A stretch of DNA of 42,796 nucleotides, from positions 1 through 42,796 of the forward strand of contig NZ_VNHW01000021.1 in assembly GCF_008124835.1 (NCBI RefSeq). Direction: 5' to 3'. A program made the position numbers and the translations under genes. This DNA is from Blastococcus xanthinilyticus. Its GTDB lineage: Bacteria > Actinomycetota > Actinomycetes > Mycobacteriales > Geodermatophilaceae. Numbering within the stretch: the first letter of the stretch is position 1; each line of letters starts with the position of its first letter. Below the pieces are notes generated by a model. The model saw nothing but the letters and a program-made list of their open reading frames with translations. It did not search any database and was not told where the DNA came from. This document shows positions 36,963 to 42,796 of the stretch, in pieces.

Positions 36963-38081
36963 TCACCGCCGGCCGGCAGGAGCCAGGCCCCAGCCGCCGA
37001 CCAGGACGGCCGCCGCCTCCCCGGCGCCGATGACGCCGGTCGGCGCACCCGCATCGGGATGGGTCGCCCAGTGGGCGGCGCACAGGGCACGGAGGGCGTC
37101 GAGCCCGTCGTCGTCCACCCGGCCGCCGGCGGGCGCGCCGGCGGCCGGTCCGATCAGCTCGAGCGCGCCGCCGCCCTCGGCCGTGCGCGCCGACCACTCC
37201 CCGCAGCGCCACGTGCCGGCCTCCCCGGTCACGCGGGGATGCGGCCGCAGCAGACCTGAGGCGTCGGGGGCGAGCAGGTCCGGCCGGTGCACCGGGGCGG
37301 CGGCCAGGAGGGCCGCCGGATCGGTGACCCCGGACAGGACCAGCAGGCTGTCGGCCCCCGCGCGGCGGGCGCCCTCGATGTCGGTGTCCAGCCGGTCGCC
37401 CACCACCAGGGGACGGCGGGCGCCGGTGCGGCGGACGCACTCGGCGTGCATGGCCGGATCCGGCTTGCCGGTGACCAGCGGGTCGACGCCGGTGACGCCT
37501 TGGACGACCGACACCATGGCGCCGTTGCCCGGCAGCGGGCCCCGGGGCGAGGGAACGGTCGCGTCGGCGTTCGTGGCCACGTACCGGGCGCCCCCTCGGA
37601 CGGCGACGACCGCCTCGGCGAGCTGCACCCAGCCGACCTCCCGGCCGTAGCCCTGCACGACCGCCTCCGGCCGGTCGGCGGCGCCGCCGACGACGGTGAG
37701 CCCCGCCGCCCGGAGAGCAGCGGTCACGCCGGGACCGCCGACCGGCAGGACCCGACCCGCCGGCCCGAGCAGGCCGGCCACCACGCCGGCGGCCGCCTGC
37801 GCGCTGGTGATGACATCCGCGGGGTCCGCGGGCACGCCGAGCTCGGTGAGGTGGGCGGCGACCTCGTCGGGGGTGCGTGACGCGTTGTTGGTCACGAACC
37901 CCAGCCGCATACCGGCCGCGCGGGCGGCGGCGAGGGCTCCGGGTACGCCCGGGACGGCGTCGGGGCCGACGTAGACCACCCCGTCGAGGTCGAGCAGCGC
38001 CACGTCGTACCGCGCGCTGGGGGACTCGGCGCAGCCGGCGGCCAGGCCCGGGCCCGTCGGGGTGGGAACCGGCTCGGTCAT
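36963..38081 (-). CDS. HAD-superfamily phosphatase, NagD / glycerol-3-phosphate phosphatase-like
   Basis: A 372-residue HAD class IIA hydrolase. The nucleophile motif is LLDLDGVVYVG (Asp31, Asp33), motif II FVTNNASRTPDEVAAHL, motif III GKPDPAMH and motif IV VGDRLDTDIEGARRAG. The C-terminal ~90 residues after GLLRPHPRV are an extra domain. The mycobacterial homologue Rv1692 dephosphorylates glycerol-3-phosphate (from memory). The ATG overlaps the stop of the TPR gene (ATGA). Confidence 0.93.
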   Translation of the reverse strand: MTEPVPTPTGPGLAAGCAESPSARYDVALLDLDGVVYVGPDAVPGVPGALAAARAAGMRLGFVTNNASRTPDEVAAHLTELGVPADPADVITSAQAAAGVVAGLLGPAGRVLPVGGPGVTAALRAAGLTVVGGAADRPEAVVQGYGREVGWVQLAEAVVAVRGGARYVATNADATVPSPRGPLPGNGAMVSVVQGVTGVDPLVTGKPDPAMHAECVRRTGARRPLVVGDRLDTDIEGARRAGADSLLVLSGVTDPAALLAAAPVHRPDLLAPDASGLLRPHPRVTGEAGTWRCGEWSARTAEGGGALELIGPAAGAPAGGRVDDDGLDALRALCAAHWATHPDAGAPTGVIGAGEAAAVLVGGWGLAPAGRR

Positions 38082-38503
38082 GTCGACTCCCTGGTCTGGC
38101 GGGCGCGCACGTCGCGCAGCGCCCTGGCGTAGTGCGGCCGGTCGGGACGCATCGCCGCGGCGAGGGCGAGGTGCTCGGCCGCGACCCCGAGATCCCCGGC
38201 CCGGCCGGCGGCCAGGCCCAGGCCGAAGTGCGCGTAGTCGTCGGTGGGGTCGGCCGCGATCAGGGCGGCGAAGCTGGCGACCGCCTCGCCGTACCGGTGC
38301 GCGTCGTACTGCGCCCGGGCCAGCGCCTCCCGGATGCTCCGCGAGTCCGGCTCCGCGTCGGCGGCCCGGGCGAGCAGGGTGGCCGCGGCGGCCGGATTCC
38401 GGTCGTCGAGCAGCTCCAGCCCGCGCCGGTACCACTCGTAGACCCCGCCGCCGGGACCGGTGGCGGCCTCCGCTCCGTCCCCCCGGGGAACCCTCTCGGA
38501 CAC
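38078..38503 (-). CDS. Small TPR-repeat protein
   Basis: A 141-residue protein with about three tetratricopeptide units: YEWYRRGLELLDDRNPAAAA, then REALARAQYDAHRYGEAVAS, then YAHFGLGLAAGRAGDLGVAA. TPRs bind partner proteins; the partner is unknown. The GTG at 38503 has AGGAGG 6 nt upstream, better than the GTG at 38587. It is translationally coupled to the HAD phosphatase and divergent from the DUF1015 gene. Confidence 0.9.
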   Translation of the reverse strand: MSERVPRGDGAEAATGPGGGVYEWYRRGLELLDDRNPAAAATLLARAADAEPDSRSIREALARAQYDAHRYGEAVASFAALIAADPTDDYAHFGLGLAAGRAGDLGVAAEHLALAAAMRPDRPHYARALRDVRARQTREST

Positions 38504-38588
38504 CGCCGCCCTCCTGTCGGTCGCGTCGGCCAGATCGTCGCTCGCCGGGCCAGTCCGGCTCCGGGCCGGCGGACCACCTCGCCCCACC

Positions 38589-38594
38589 TACGAT
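38589..38594 (+). promoter_or_regulatory. -10 element for a leaderless DUF1015-gene transcript
   Basis: TACGAT is followed by 7 nt and then the GTG at 38602, the best-formed leaderless promoter in the window. No -35 is evident. Confidence 0.55.
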
Positions 38595-38601
38595 TCTGGT
38601 C

Positions 38602-39909
38602 GTGCTGTCGTCGTCGGCGGGCCCGCGGGCCGCCTCCCCACCCGTACCCGGACTCGAGGTCCGCCCGTTCCGCGCGCTGACGTACGGGCACCGGAACGGC
38701 GACGCCCTCGCCCGGGTCAGCTCGCCAGCCTACGACCTGGTCAGCCCCGCCCGCCGGGATCAGCTGGCCCAGGCCGATCCGCACAACATCGTCCGGCTCA
38801 TCCTGCCCCGCGCGACCACCGGCGGCGGCGGCGAGACGGTCGAGGAGGCCGCTCGAACCCTGCGCGACTGGGAGGCCAGCGGTGTCCTGGAGCGGGACGC
38901 GGACCCGGCCCTGTGGCTCTACGAGCTGCAGCCGGCCGACGGGGTCCCGGCGACCGTGGGCTGGCTCGGTGCGGTGACCCTCCCCCCGGAGCACGCGCCG
39001 TCCGTGCTCCCGCACGAGGACACCTACCCGGCAGCGGTCGAGGGACGGCGGGCACTCCTGGCGGCGACGCAGACCGATCTGGAGCCGATCGTGCTGGCGC
39101 ACGATCCCGAGCCCGAGGTCGCCGAGCTCGCCGAGGCCGTCCGGCAGACGCCGCCGACGATGGAGCTGCTCGACACCGATGGCGTCCGCCACCGGCTCTG
39201 GCGGGTCGCCGACCCGGCCGTGCACGACTCGGTGGGCAGGGCGCTGCGCCGGACGGGGGCGGTCATCGCCGACGGGCACCACCGGTTCGCGGCGGCACGG
39301 GCCAACGCCCGGGCCCAGCGGTGCGCCTCGGGCACCGACGCCGTCCTCGCGCTGGTCACCCCGATGGGGCCGGGCGGCCTGCGGGTGGATCCGATCCACC
39401 GGGTCGTCCCCGACCTCGGACTGCCGGCGGCGGTGGCCGCCGCCGGTCATGGCTTCGTCACCGCCGACGTCCCGGTCGACGGGGCGGAAGCGGCGGCGGT
39501 GGTCGCGGCGGCGAGGGCCTGGCTCGGCGACCCGGCCGAGCGGGGGCTGCTGCTCACCGACGGCCGGCGGCTGGTCCGCCTCAGCGCGGCGTCCACCGCC
39601 GTCCGGGCGGCGGTACCTGTCGAGGCCCCTGCGTCCTGGCGGGACCTCGACGTGGTCCTCGCCCACCACGGCCTGATGGGGCATCTGTGGGGCCGCCCCG
39701 ACACGGTGGACTCGGTGCTGATCGCGCACAGCCTGGAGGAGGCGGTGCGCACCGCCGCCGAGCGCTCCGGGGTGGCGGTGCTGCTGCGGGCCCCCTCCCC
39801 CACCGATGTCGCCGCCGTCGCCCGAGCCGGCGCACGGATGCCGCGGAAGTCGACGCTGTTCGTGCCGAAGCCGCGTACCGGGTTGGTGCTGCGCCCGCTG
39901 GGCGGCTGA
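38602..39909 (+). CDS. DUF1015 family protein
   Basis: A 435-residue protein of the DUF1015 family. Typical blocks are PFRALTYG, SSPAYDLVSPARRDQLAQAD, PHNIVRLILPR, YELQPADGVP, LPHEDTYPAAVEGRRAL, the central ADGHHRFAAA and the VDPIHRVV segment. Members occur widely in actinobacteria and other bacteria; the enzymatic role has not been firmly established to my knowledge. The GTG at 38602 follows a -10 at leaderless spacing. It stands alone, convergent with the SSB paralogue. Confidence 0.9.
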   Translation: MLSSSAGPRAASPPVPGLEVRPFRALTYGHRNGDALARVSSPAYDLVSPARRDQLAQADPHNIVRLILPRATTGGGGETVEEAARTLRDWEASGVLERDADPALWLYELQPADGVPATVGWLGAVTLPPEHAPSVLPHEDTYPAAVEGRRALLAATQTDLEPIVLAHDPEPEVAELAEAVRQTPPTMELLDTDGVRHRLWRVADPAVHDSVGRALRRTGAVIADGHHRFAAARANARAQRCASGTDAVLALVTPMGPGGLRVDPIHRVVPDLGLPAAVAAAGHGFVTADVPVDGAEAAAVVAAARAWLGDPAERGLLLTDGRRLVRLSAASTAVRAAVPVEAPASWRDLDVVLAHHGLMGHLWGRPDTVDSVLIAHSLEEAVRTAAERSGVAVLLRAPSPTDVAAVARAGARMPRKSTLFVPKPRTGLVLRPLGG

Positions 39910-39944
39910 GGGCCGGGCAGGCGTCGGGCCGGCGGACGGGTCGA

Positions 39945-40304
39945 TCACGCCGTCTCCTCGGCCGTCCGTGCGGCCGACCTGGGGATCTTGCGGCCGCGGC
40001 GGCAGTTCACCTCGCACACCGAGGCCGTGCCGGAGCCGGTGCGCCAGAACCGGCGCTGCAGTGCCCCCTCCACCTCCACCACGTCGCCGGGCTGCCACGC
40101 GGCGATGCGCCGCTGCAGTGCGCGGTCGTAGGTGATGCAGGTGAGGACGTCGACCGACTGGCCCCTGGCCCTGGGAACGGGCCGGCGCACCACCAGCCGG
40201 AAGGTGACCAGCGGGTCTCCGCTGGGAAGTGTGCGCAGTTCTGCGGGGGCGGACACCCGCCCCCGCAGAACCACGTCGTTGCGGTCGATCACAGCCACGG
40301 TCAT
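39945..40304 (-). CDS. Single-stranded DNA-binding protein paralogue
   Basis: A 119-residue protein with one OB fold: DRNDVVLRGRVSAPAELRTL, PLVTFRLVVRR, VDVLTCITYDRALQRRIAAW and QPGDVVEVEGALQRRFWR are SSB-like strands. It is shorter than the replicative SSB and lacks the Gly-rich linker and the acidic DDDIPF-type C-terminal tip that recruits repair proteins; it ends basic, then TAEETA. This resembles non-essential actinobacterial SSB paralogues. The ATG has GAGG 10 nt upstream. Confidence 0.88.
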   Translation of the reverse strand: MTVAVIDRNDVVLRGRVSAPAELRTLPSGDPLVTFRLVVRRPVPRARGQSVDVLTCITYDRALQRRIAAWQPGDVVEVEGALQRRFWRTGSGTASVCEVNCRRGRKIPRSAARTAEETA

Positions 40305-40403
40305 GACCGCAGCCTCGCCGCCGGACGAGGCCGGTGGCCCTGCGGCGGCCGATCTGTGGACGCCCTGCCCGCATGTGGACGGAGCGCCGCGGGCTGTCAG
40401 CAG

Positions 40404-42593
40404 TCAGTGCGCCGAAGCAGGCCCGTCCTCCTCGGTGTCCTCACCCAGCAGCTCGGCGACCTCCGCTTCGACATCGTCCGCGAAGCTCGAGAACGACACG
40501 CTGAGGTCTCCGACGACCGGAGTGGGGACGTCAGCCGCCACCGGAGCCACGTCGGCGTCAGCGTCGGCGTCGTCCGCCGAGGCCGCCTCGGCGAGCTCTC
40601 CGGCTTCCGGCACGCCGCGGGCGTCGTCCTCCGCACCAGCGTCCACCACGAGCTCGTCCTCGACGGCCGCGTCCACCGCGGGGTCGACGGCAACGTCATC
40701 GCCGGTCAGGTCGACAGGCTGGTCCTCGTCGTCGCCCTGCTCGGCGAACTCGACGCCGAGCTCCTCACCGACGAGCTCAGGGGCCACCGCTGCCACCTCG
40801 TCGAACCACCGGTCGGCGCGCTCGTCCTCGCCCTGAGCCCGGAGGAGGTCCGCGTAGGCAGCCGCGAGCCGCAGCTGGCCCTCGTCGGCCGGGTCGAGGC
40901 CGTCGGGCTCGCGGCGGCCGCCGAGAGCCGCCTCCAGGGTGAGCCGGGCAGCCGCGTGCTCGCCGAGGTCCTGGCGTGCACCGGCTTCGACCAGGCGGAG
41001 CTCCACGGTCTCCTCCGCGTCCACGCCTTCCGCCAGCGCGTCGGCGACCAGCCGCAGCGCGACCTCGGGGCGACCGAGCGCCCGCTCGCAGTCGGCCAGC
41101 ACCGCGCGGTACCCGTGGTCGCCGCTCATGCGCCGGTAGGCACGGATCTCCCGCGCGGCCTCGGCGAAGTCGCCGGCGTGGTATGCCGCCACCCCGACTG
41201 CCTCCCGGACCACGGCCAGCCGCGACGCCCGGTCGCGGGCGGCGCGTGCGTGCGCGAGCGCCGTCTCGGGGTCTTCGTCGACCAGCGAGCCGGCCACGAC
41301 CAGGTGACCGGCAACCTGCACGGAGTTCCGCGGGTCGAGCCCGCGCAGCGCGGCGCGGATCGCCGGATCGAGGTCACGCGGGTCGGCCCACTCAGGGATC
41401 TCCGGGCCGGCGGGCACGGGCGGACGGCGATCCTGCACCTCGCCTCCGGGCCGGCCGGCGGACGACCCTCGGGCATCCGACGGTCGACGGTCCTTCCAGT
41501 TCCCCCGAGCGTGCTCGACGCGCTGCGGGCGATCACCCTGGGGGCGGCGGTCCTGCCAGGAGCCCTGTGGGCGGTCCGATCGCTGCGGCCGGTCGCCCTG
41601 CGGGCGATCACCCTGGGGGCGGCGGTCCTGCCAGGAGCCCTGTGGGCGGTCCGATCGCTGCGGCCGGTCGCCCTGCGGGCGATCACCCTGGGGGCGGCGG
41701 TCCTGCCAGGAGCCCTGTGGGCGGTCCGATCGCTGCGGCCGGTCGCCCTGCGGGCGATCACCCTGGGGGCGGCGGTCCTGCCAGGAGCCCTGCGGCCGGT
41801 CCGATCGCTGCGGCCGGTCGCCCTGCGGGCGATCACCCTGGGGGCGGCGGTCCTGCCAGGAGCCCTGCGGCCGGTCAGACCGCTGCGGACGATCCCCCTG
41901 CGGGCGATCACCCTGGGGGCGGCGGTCCTGCCACGAACCCTGGGGACGATCACCCTGCGGACGGCGGTCCTGCCACGAGCCCTGCGGCCGGTCAGACCGC
42001 TGCGGACGATCCCCCTGCGGACGATCACCCTGGGGGCGGCGGTCCTGCCACGAACCCTGGGGACGATCACCCTGCGGACGGCGGTCCTGCCACGAACCCT
42101 GCGGCCGGTCAGACCGCTGCGGACGATCCCCCTGCGGACGCTGCGGACGATCACCCTGGGGGCGGCGGTCCTGCCACGAACCCTGCGGCCGGTCGCCCTG
42201 CGGGCGCTGCGGACGATCCCCCTGCGGACGCTGGGGACGATCACCCTGGGGGCGACGGTCCTGCCACGAGCCCTGCGGGCGGTCCGATCGCTGCGGACGA
42301 TCACCCTGCGGACGCTGCGGGCGCTCACCCTGCGGGCGGCGCTCCTGCCAGGAGCCCTGCGGCCGGTCCGATCGCTGCGGACGATCACCCTGCGGACGCT
42401 GCGGGCGCTCACCCCGCGGACGACGGCTCTGCCAGTCACCGCGTGGACGGTAGCTCGAGGATCCGTCACGGCGGTTACCGCCGGCGGCGGCTCCCCGGTT
42501 CGCCTGGGGCCGGGACCCACGCGAGCCCGATCGGGGATCGCCGGTCGGTCGGCCCGACCCGGGACCATCGGATCCGCGTCGCGGAGCACTCAT
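40404..42593 (-). CDS. TPR protein with ~300-residue Arg/Pro/Gln/Asp repeat tract
   Basis: A 729-residue protein in three parts. Residues 1-60 are basic and Gly/Ser-rich. About 61-358 is a low-complexity tract with 12 copies of GSWQ(D/E)RRPQG(D/E), most of them in a 25-residue unit. About 400-620 is a TPR-like helical region (AIRAALRGLDPRNSVQVAGH, VREAVGVAAYHAGDFAEAAR, LADCERALGRPEVALRLVAD). The C-terminal ~100 residues are strongly acidic. A homologous TPR protein without such a tract is known near tyrS in mycobacteria (Rv1691, from memory). Function unknown. It is the first gene after the rRNA terminator; its AGAGGT is rather far (about 12 nt) from the ATG. Confidence 0.85.
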   Translation of the reverse strand: MSAPRRGSDGPGSGRPTGDPRSGSRGSRPQANRGAAAGGNRRDGSSSYRPRGDWQSRRPRGERPQRPQGDRPQRSDRPQGSWQERRPQGERPQRPQGDRPQRSDRPQGSWQDRRPQGDRPQRPQGDRPQRPQGDRPQGSWQDRRPQGDRPQRPQGDRPQRSDRPQGSWQDRRPQGDRPQGSWQDRRPQGDRPQGDRPQRSDRPQGSWQDRRPQGDRPQGSWQDRRPQGDRPQGDRPQRSDRPQGSWQDRRPQGDRPQGDRPQRSDRPQGSWQDRRPQGDRPQGDRPQRSDRPQGSWQDRRPQGDRPQGDRPQRSDRPQGSWQDRRPQGDRPQGDRPQRSDRPQGSWQDRRPQGDRPQRVEHARGNWKDRRPSDARGSSAGRPGGEVQDRRPPVPAGPEIPEWADPRDLDPAIRAALRGLDPRNSVQVAGHLVVAGSLVDEDPETALAHARAARDRASRLAVVREAVGVAAYHAGDFAEAAREIRAYRRMSGDHGYRAVLADCERALGRPEVALRLVADALAEGVDAEETVELRLVEAGARQDLGEHAAARLTLEAALGGRREPDGLDPADEGQLRLAAAYADLLRAQGEDERADRWFDEVAAVAPELVGEELGVEFAEQGDDEDQPVDLTGDDVAVDPAVDAAVEDELVVDAGAEDDARGVPEAGELAEAASADDADADADVAPVAADVPTPVVGDLSVSFSSFADDVEAEVAELLGEDTEEDGPASAH
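41516..42422. repeat. 75-bp in-frame minisatellite
   Basis: Units begin GATCACCCTG at 41531, 41606, 41681, 41756, 41831 and 41906, exactly 75 bp apart. The first units are nearly identical; copies to the right drift, shorten (42-45 bp) or lengthen (84-90 bp) in multiples of three. The tract encodes residues ~57-358 of the TPR protein. All length changes keep the frame. Confidence 0.95.
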
Positions 42594-42657
42594 CAGTTGT
42601 GGATACCTCTTCGGTGATCGCCTGCACGGCTACGAACCGGCGGCGGAACGGGAAAAG

Positions 42658-42695
42658 CGAACGGGGGTCAGAGCAAATGCTCTGACCCCCGTTCG
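42658..42695 (-). terminator. rRNA operon terminator
   Basis: A perfect 18-bp inverted repeat (CGAACGGGGGTCAGAGCA with its complement) closes on AA, in practice a 17-bp stem with a 4-nt AAAT-type loop. On the minus strand it comes 8 nt after the 5S 3' end and is followed by CTTTTCCC, a short T-run. It is a strong intrinsic terminator separating the rRNA operon from the TPR gene. Confidence 0.9.
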
Positions 42696-42703
42696 TGAAG
42701 TGT

Positions 42704-42796
42704 TGTCCGGCGGCGTCCTACTCTCCCACCCCGTCTCCAGGGCAGTACCATCGGCGCTGAGAGGCTTAGCTTCCGGGTTCGGAATGTTACCGGGCG
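42704..42796 (-). rRNA. rrf: 5S ribosomal RNA, 3' part
   Basis: Read on the minus strand, the end of the window holds CATTCCGAACCCGGAAGCTA, AGCGCCGATGGTACTGC and GGGAGAGTAGGACGCCGCC, the conserved 5S core and 3' helix. About 93 nt are present; the first ~25 nt lie beyond the right edge, where 23S and 16S genes are expected. The mature 3' end is placed at 42704 by comparison with family sequences and may be off by a few bases. Confidence 0.96.

Noticed and set aside
41531..42420. Possible CRISPR array
   Set aside because: Repeats are contiguous 75-bp coding units without unique spacers, and no cas gene is present.
38460..42617. 1385-codon open frame on the plus strand
   Set aside because: It is antisense to the HAD-side, SSB and TPR-repeat genes and has no recognisable domain. 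The open frame is a by-product of high GC and the 75-bp repeat; the LRTITLGAAVLPR-like repeats are the reverse frame of the minisatellite.
40976..42685. 569-codon plus-strand frame with GDHPGGGGPA-type repeats
   Set aside because: Collagen-like look arises from reading the minisatellite in another frame, and it would run through the rRNA terminator.
42704..42796. 5S rRNA variant positions (GGTAACATTCCG loop) as an anomaly
   Set aside because: Similar loop sequences (GGTTACATTCCG) are common in actinobacterial 5S rRNA, so it is not evidence of a pseudogene.

Overview
The window is high-GC DNA, with G or C at most third codon positions, frequent GTG starts, genes packed as ATGA/GTGA overlaps, and very few long intergenic gaps. 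This is an actinobacterial chromosome. The gene order tyrS-side rRNA / TPR / HAD phosphatase / tlyA / nadK / recN / steA / steB / pyrG / nudix / xerD / parA / scpA / scpB / rluB is the conserved actinobacterial block that also runs through Mycobacterium tuberculosis Rv1691-Rv1711 (from memory). Protein character and the minisatellite TPR protein suggest a soil or rock actinobacterium such as Geodermatophilaceae (Blastococcus, Geodermatophilus, Modestobacter); that family assignment is inference.

Layout. (1) 1-11033 is a xylan/arabinoxylan-oligosaccharide utilisation cluster. A leftward operon (GH10 xylanase, GH3 beta-xylosidase, CE7 acetylxylan esterase, GH51 arabinofuranosidase, start of an MsmK/UgpC-type ABC ATPase cut by the window edge) diverges from a rightward operon (sugar-binding lipoprotein, two permeases, LacI-family regulator). 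The divergent promoter holds a near-perfect 20-bp LacI-type palindrome. None of the enzymes has a visible signal peptide, so imported oligosaccharides are probably finished inside the cell. (2) 11043-17564, leftward: ald, xerD, parA, a ribbon-helix-helix protein, scpA, scpB and rluB (chromosome segregation and dimer resolution, plus rRNA modification). (3) 17809-19875: a small membrane protein, a VOC-fold protein and a divergent WYL regulator with a perfect 11-bp inverted repeat between them. (4) 19885-30345, leftward: one overlapping run steA, steB, MraY/WecA-like transferase, MurJ-like flippase, GT4 glycosyltransferase, AlkP-like membrane protein, pyrG, nudix. It combines cell separation, envelope glycopolymer-type functions and CTP synthesis. 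(5) 30511-32471: a TetR regulator and an orphan methyltransferase, convergent around a hairpin-rich spacer; together they separate steA from recN. (6) 32528-36444: recN, nadK, tlyA and a small conserved protein, translationally coupled. (7) 36612-40304: an SCP2-like protein, HAD phosphatase, TPR protein, DUF1015 protein and an SSB paralogue. (8) 40404-42593: a TPR protein with a ~300-residue Arg/Pro/Gln/Asp repeat tract encoded by a 75-bp minisatellite. (9) 42658-42796: an 18-bp-stem terminator and the 3' part of a 5S rRNA gene, ending an rRNA operon that points leftward.

No insertion sequence, prophage gene, tRNA or CRISPR array was recognised. The least explained parts are the ParA/RHH pair beside scpAB, the lipid-linked-saccharide gene set inside the steAB-pyrG run, the hairpin array at 31517-31668 and the expanding repeat protein at 40404-42593.
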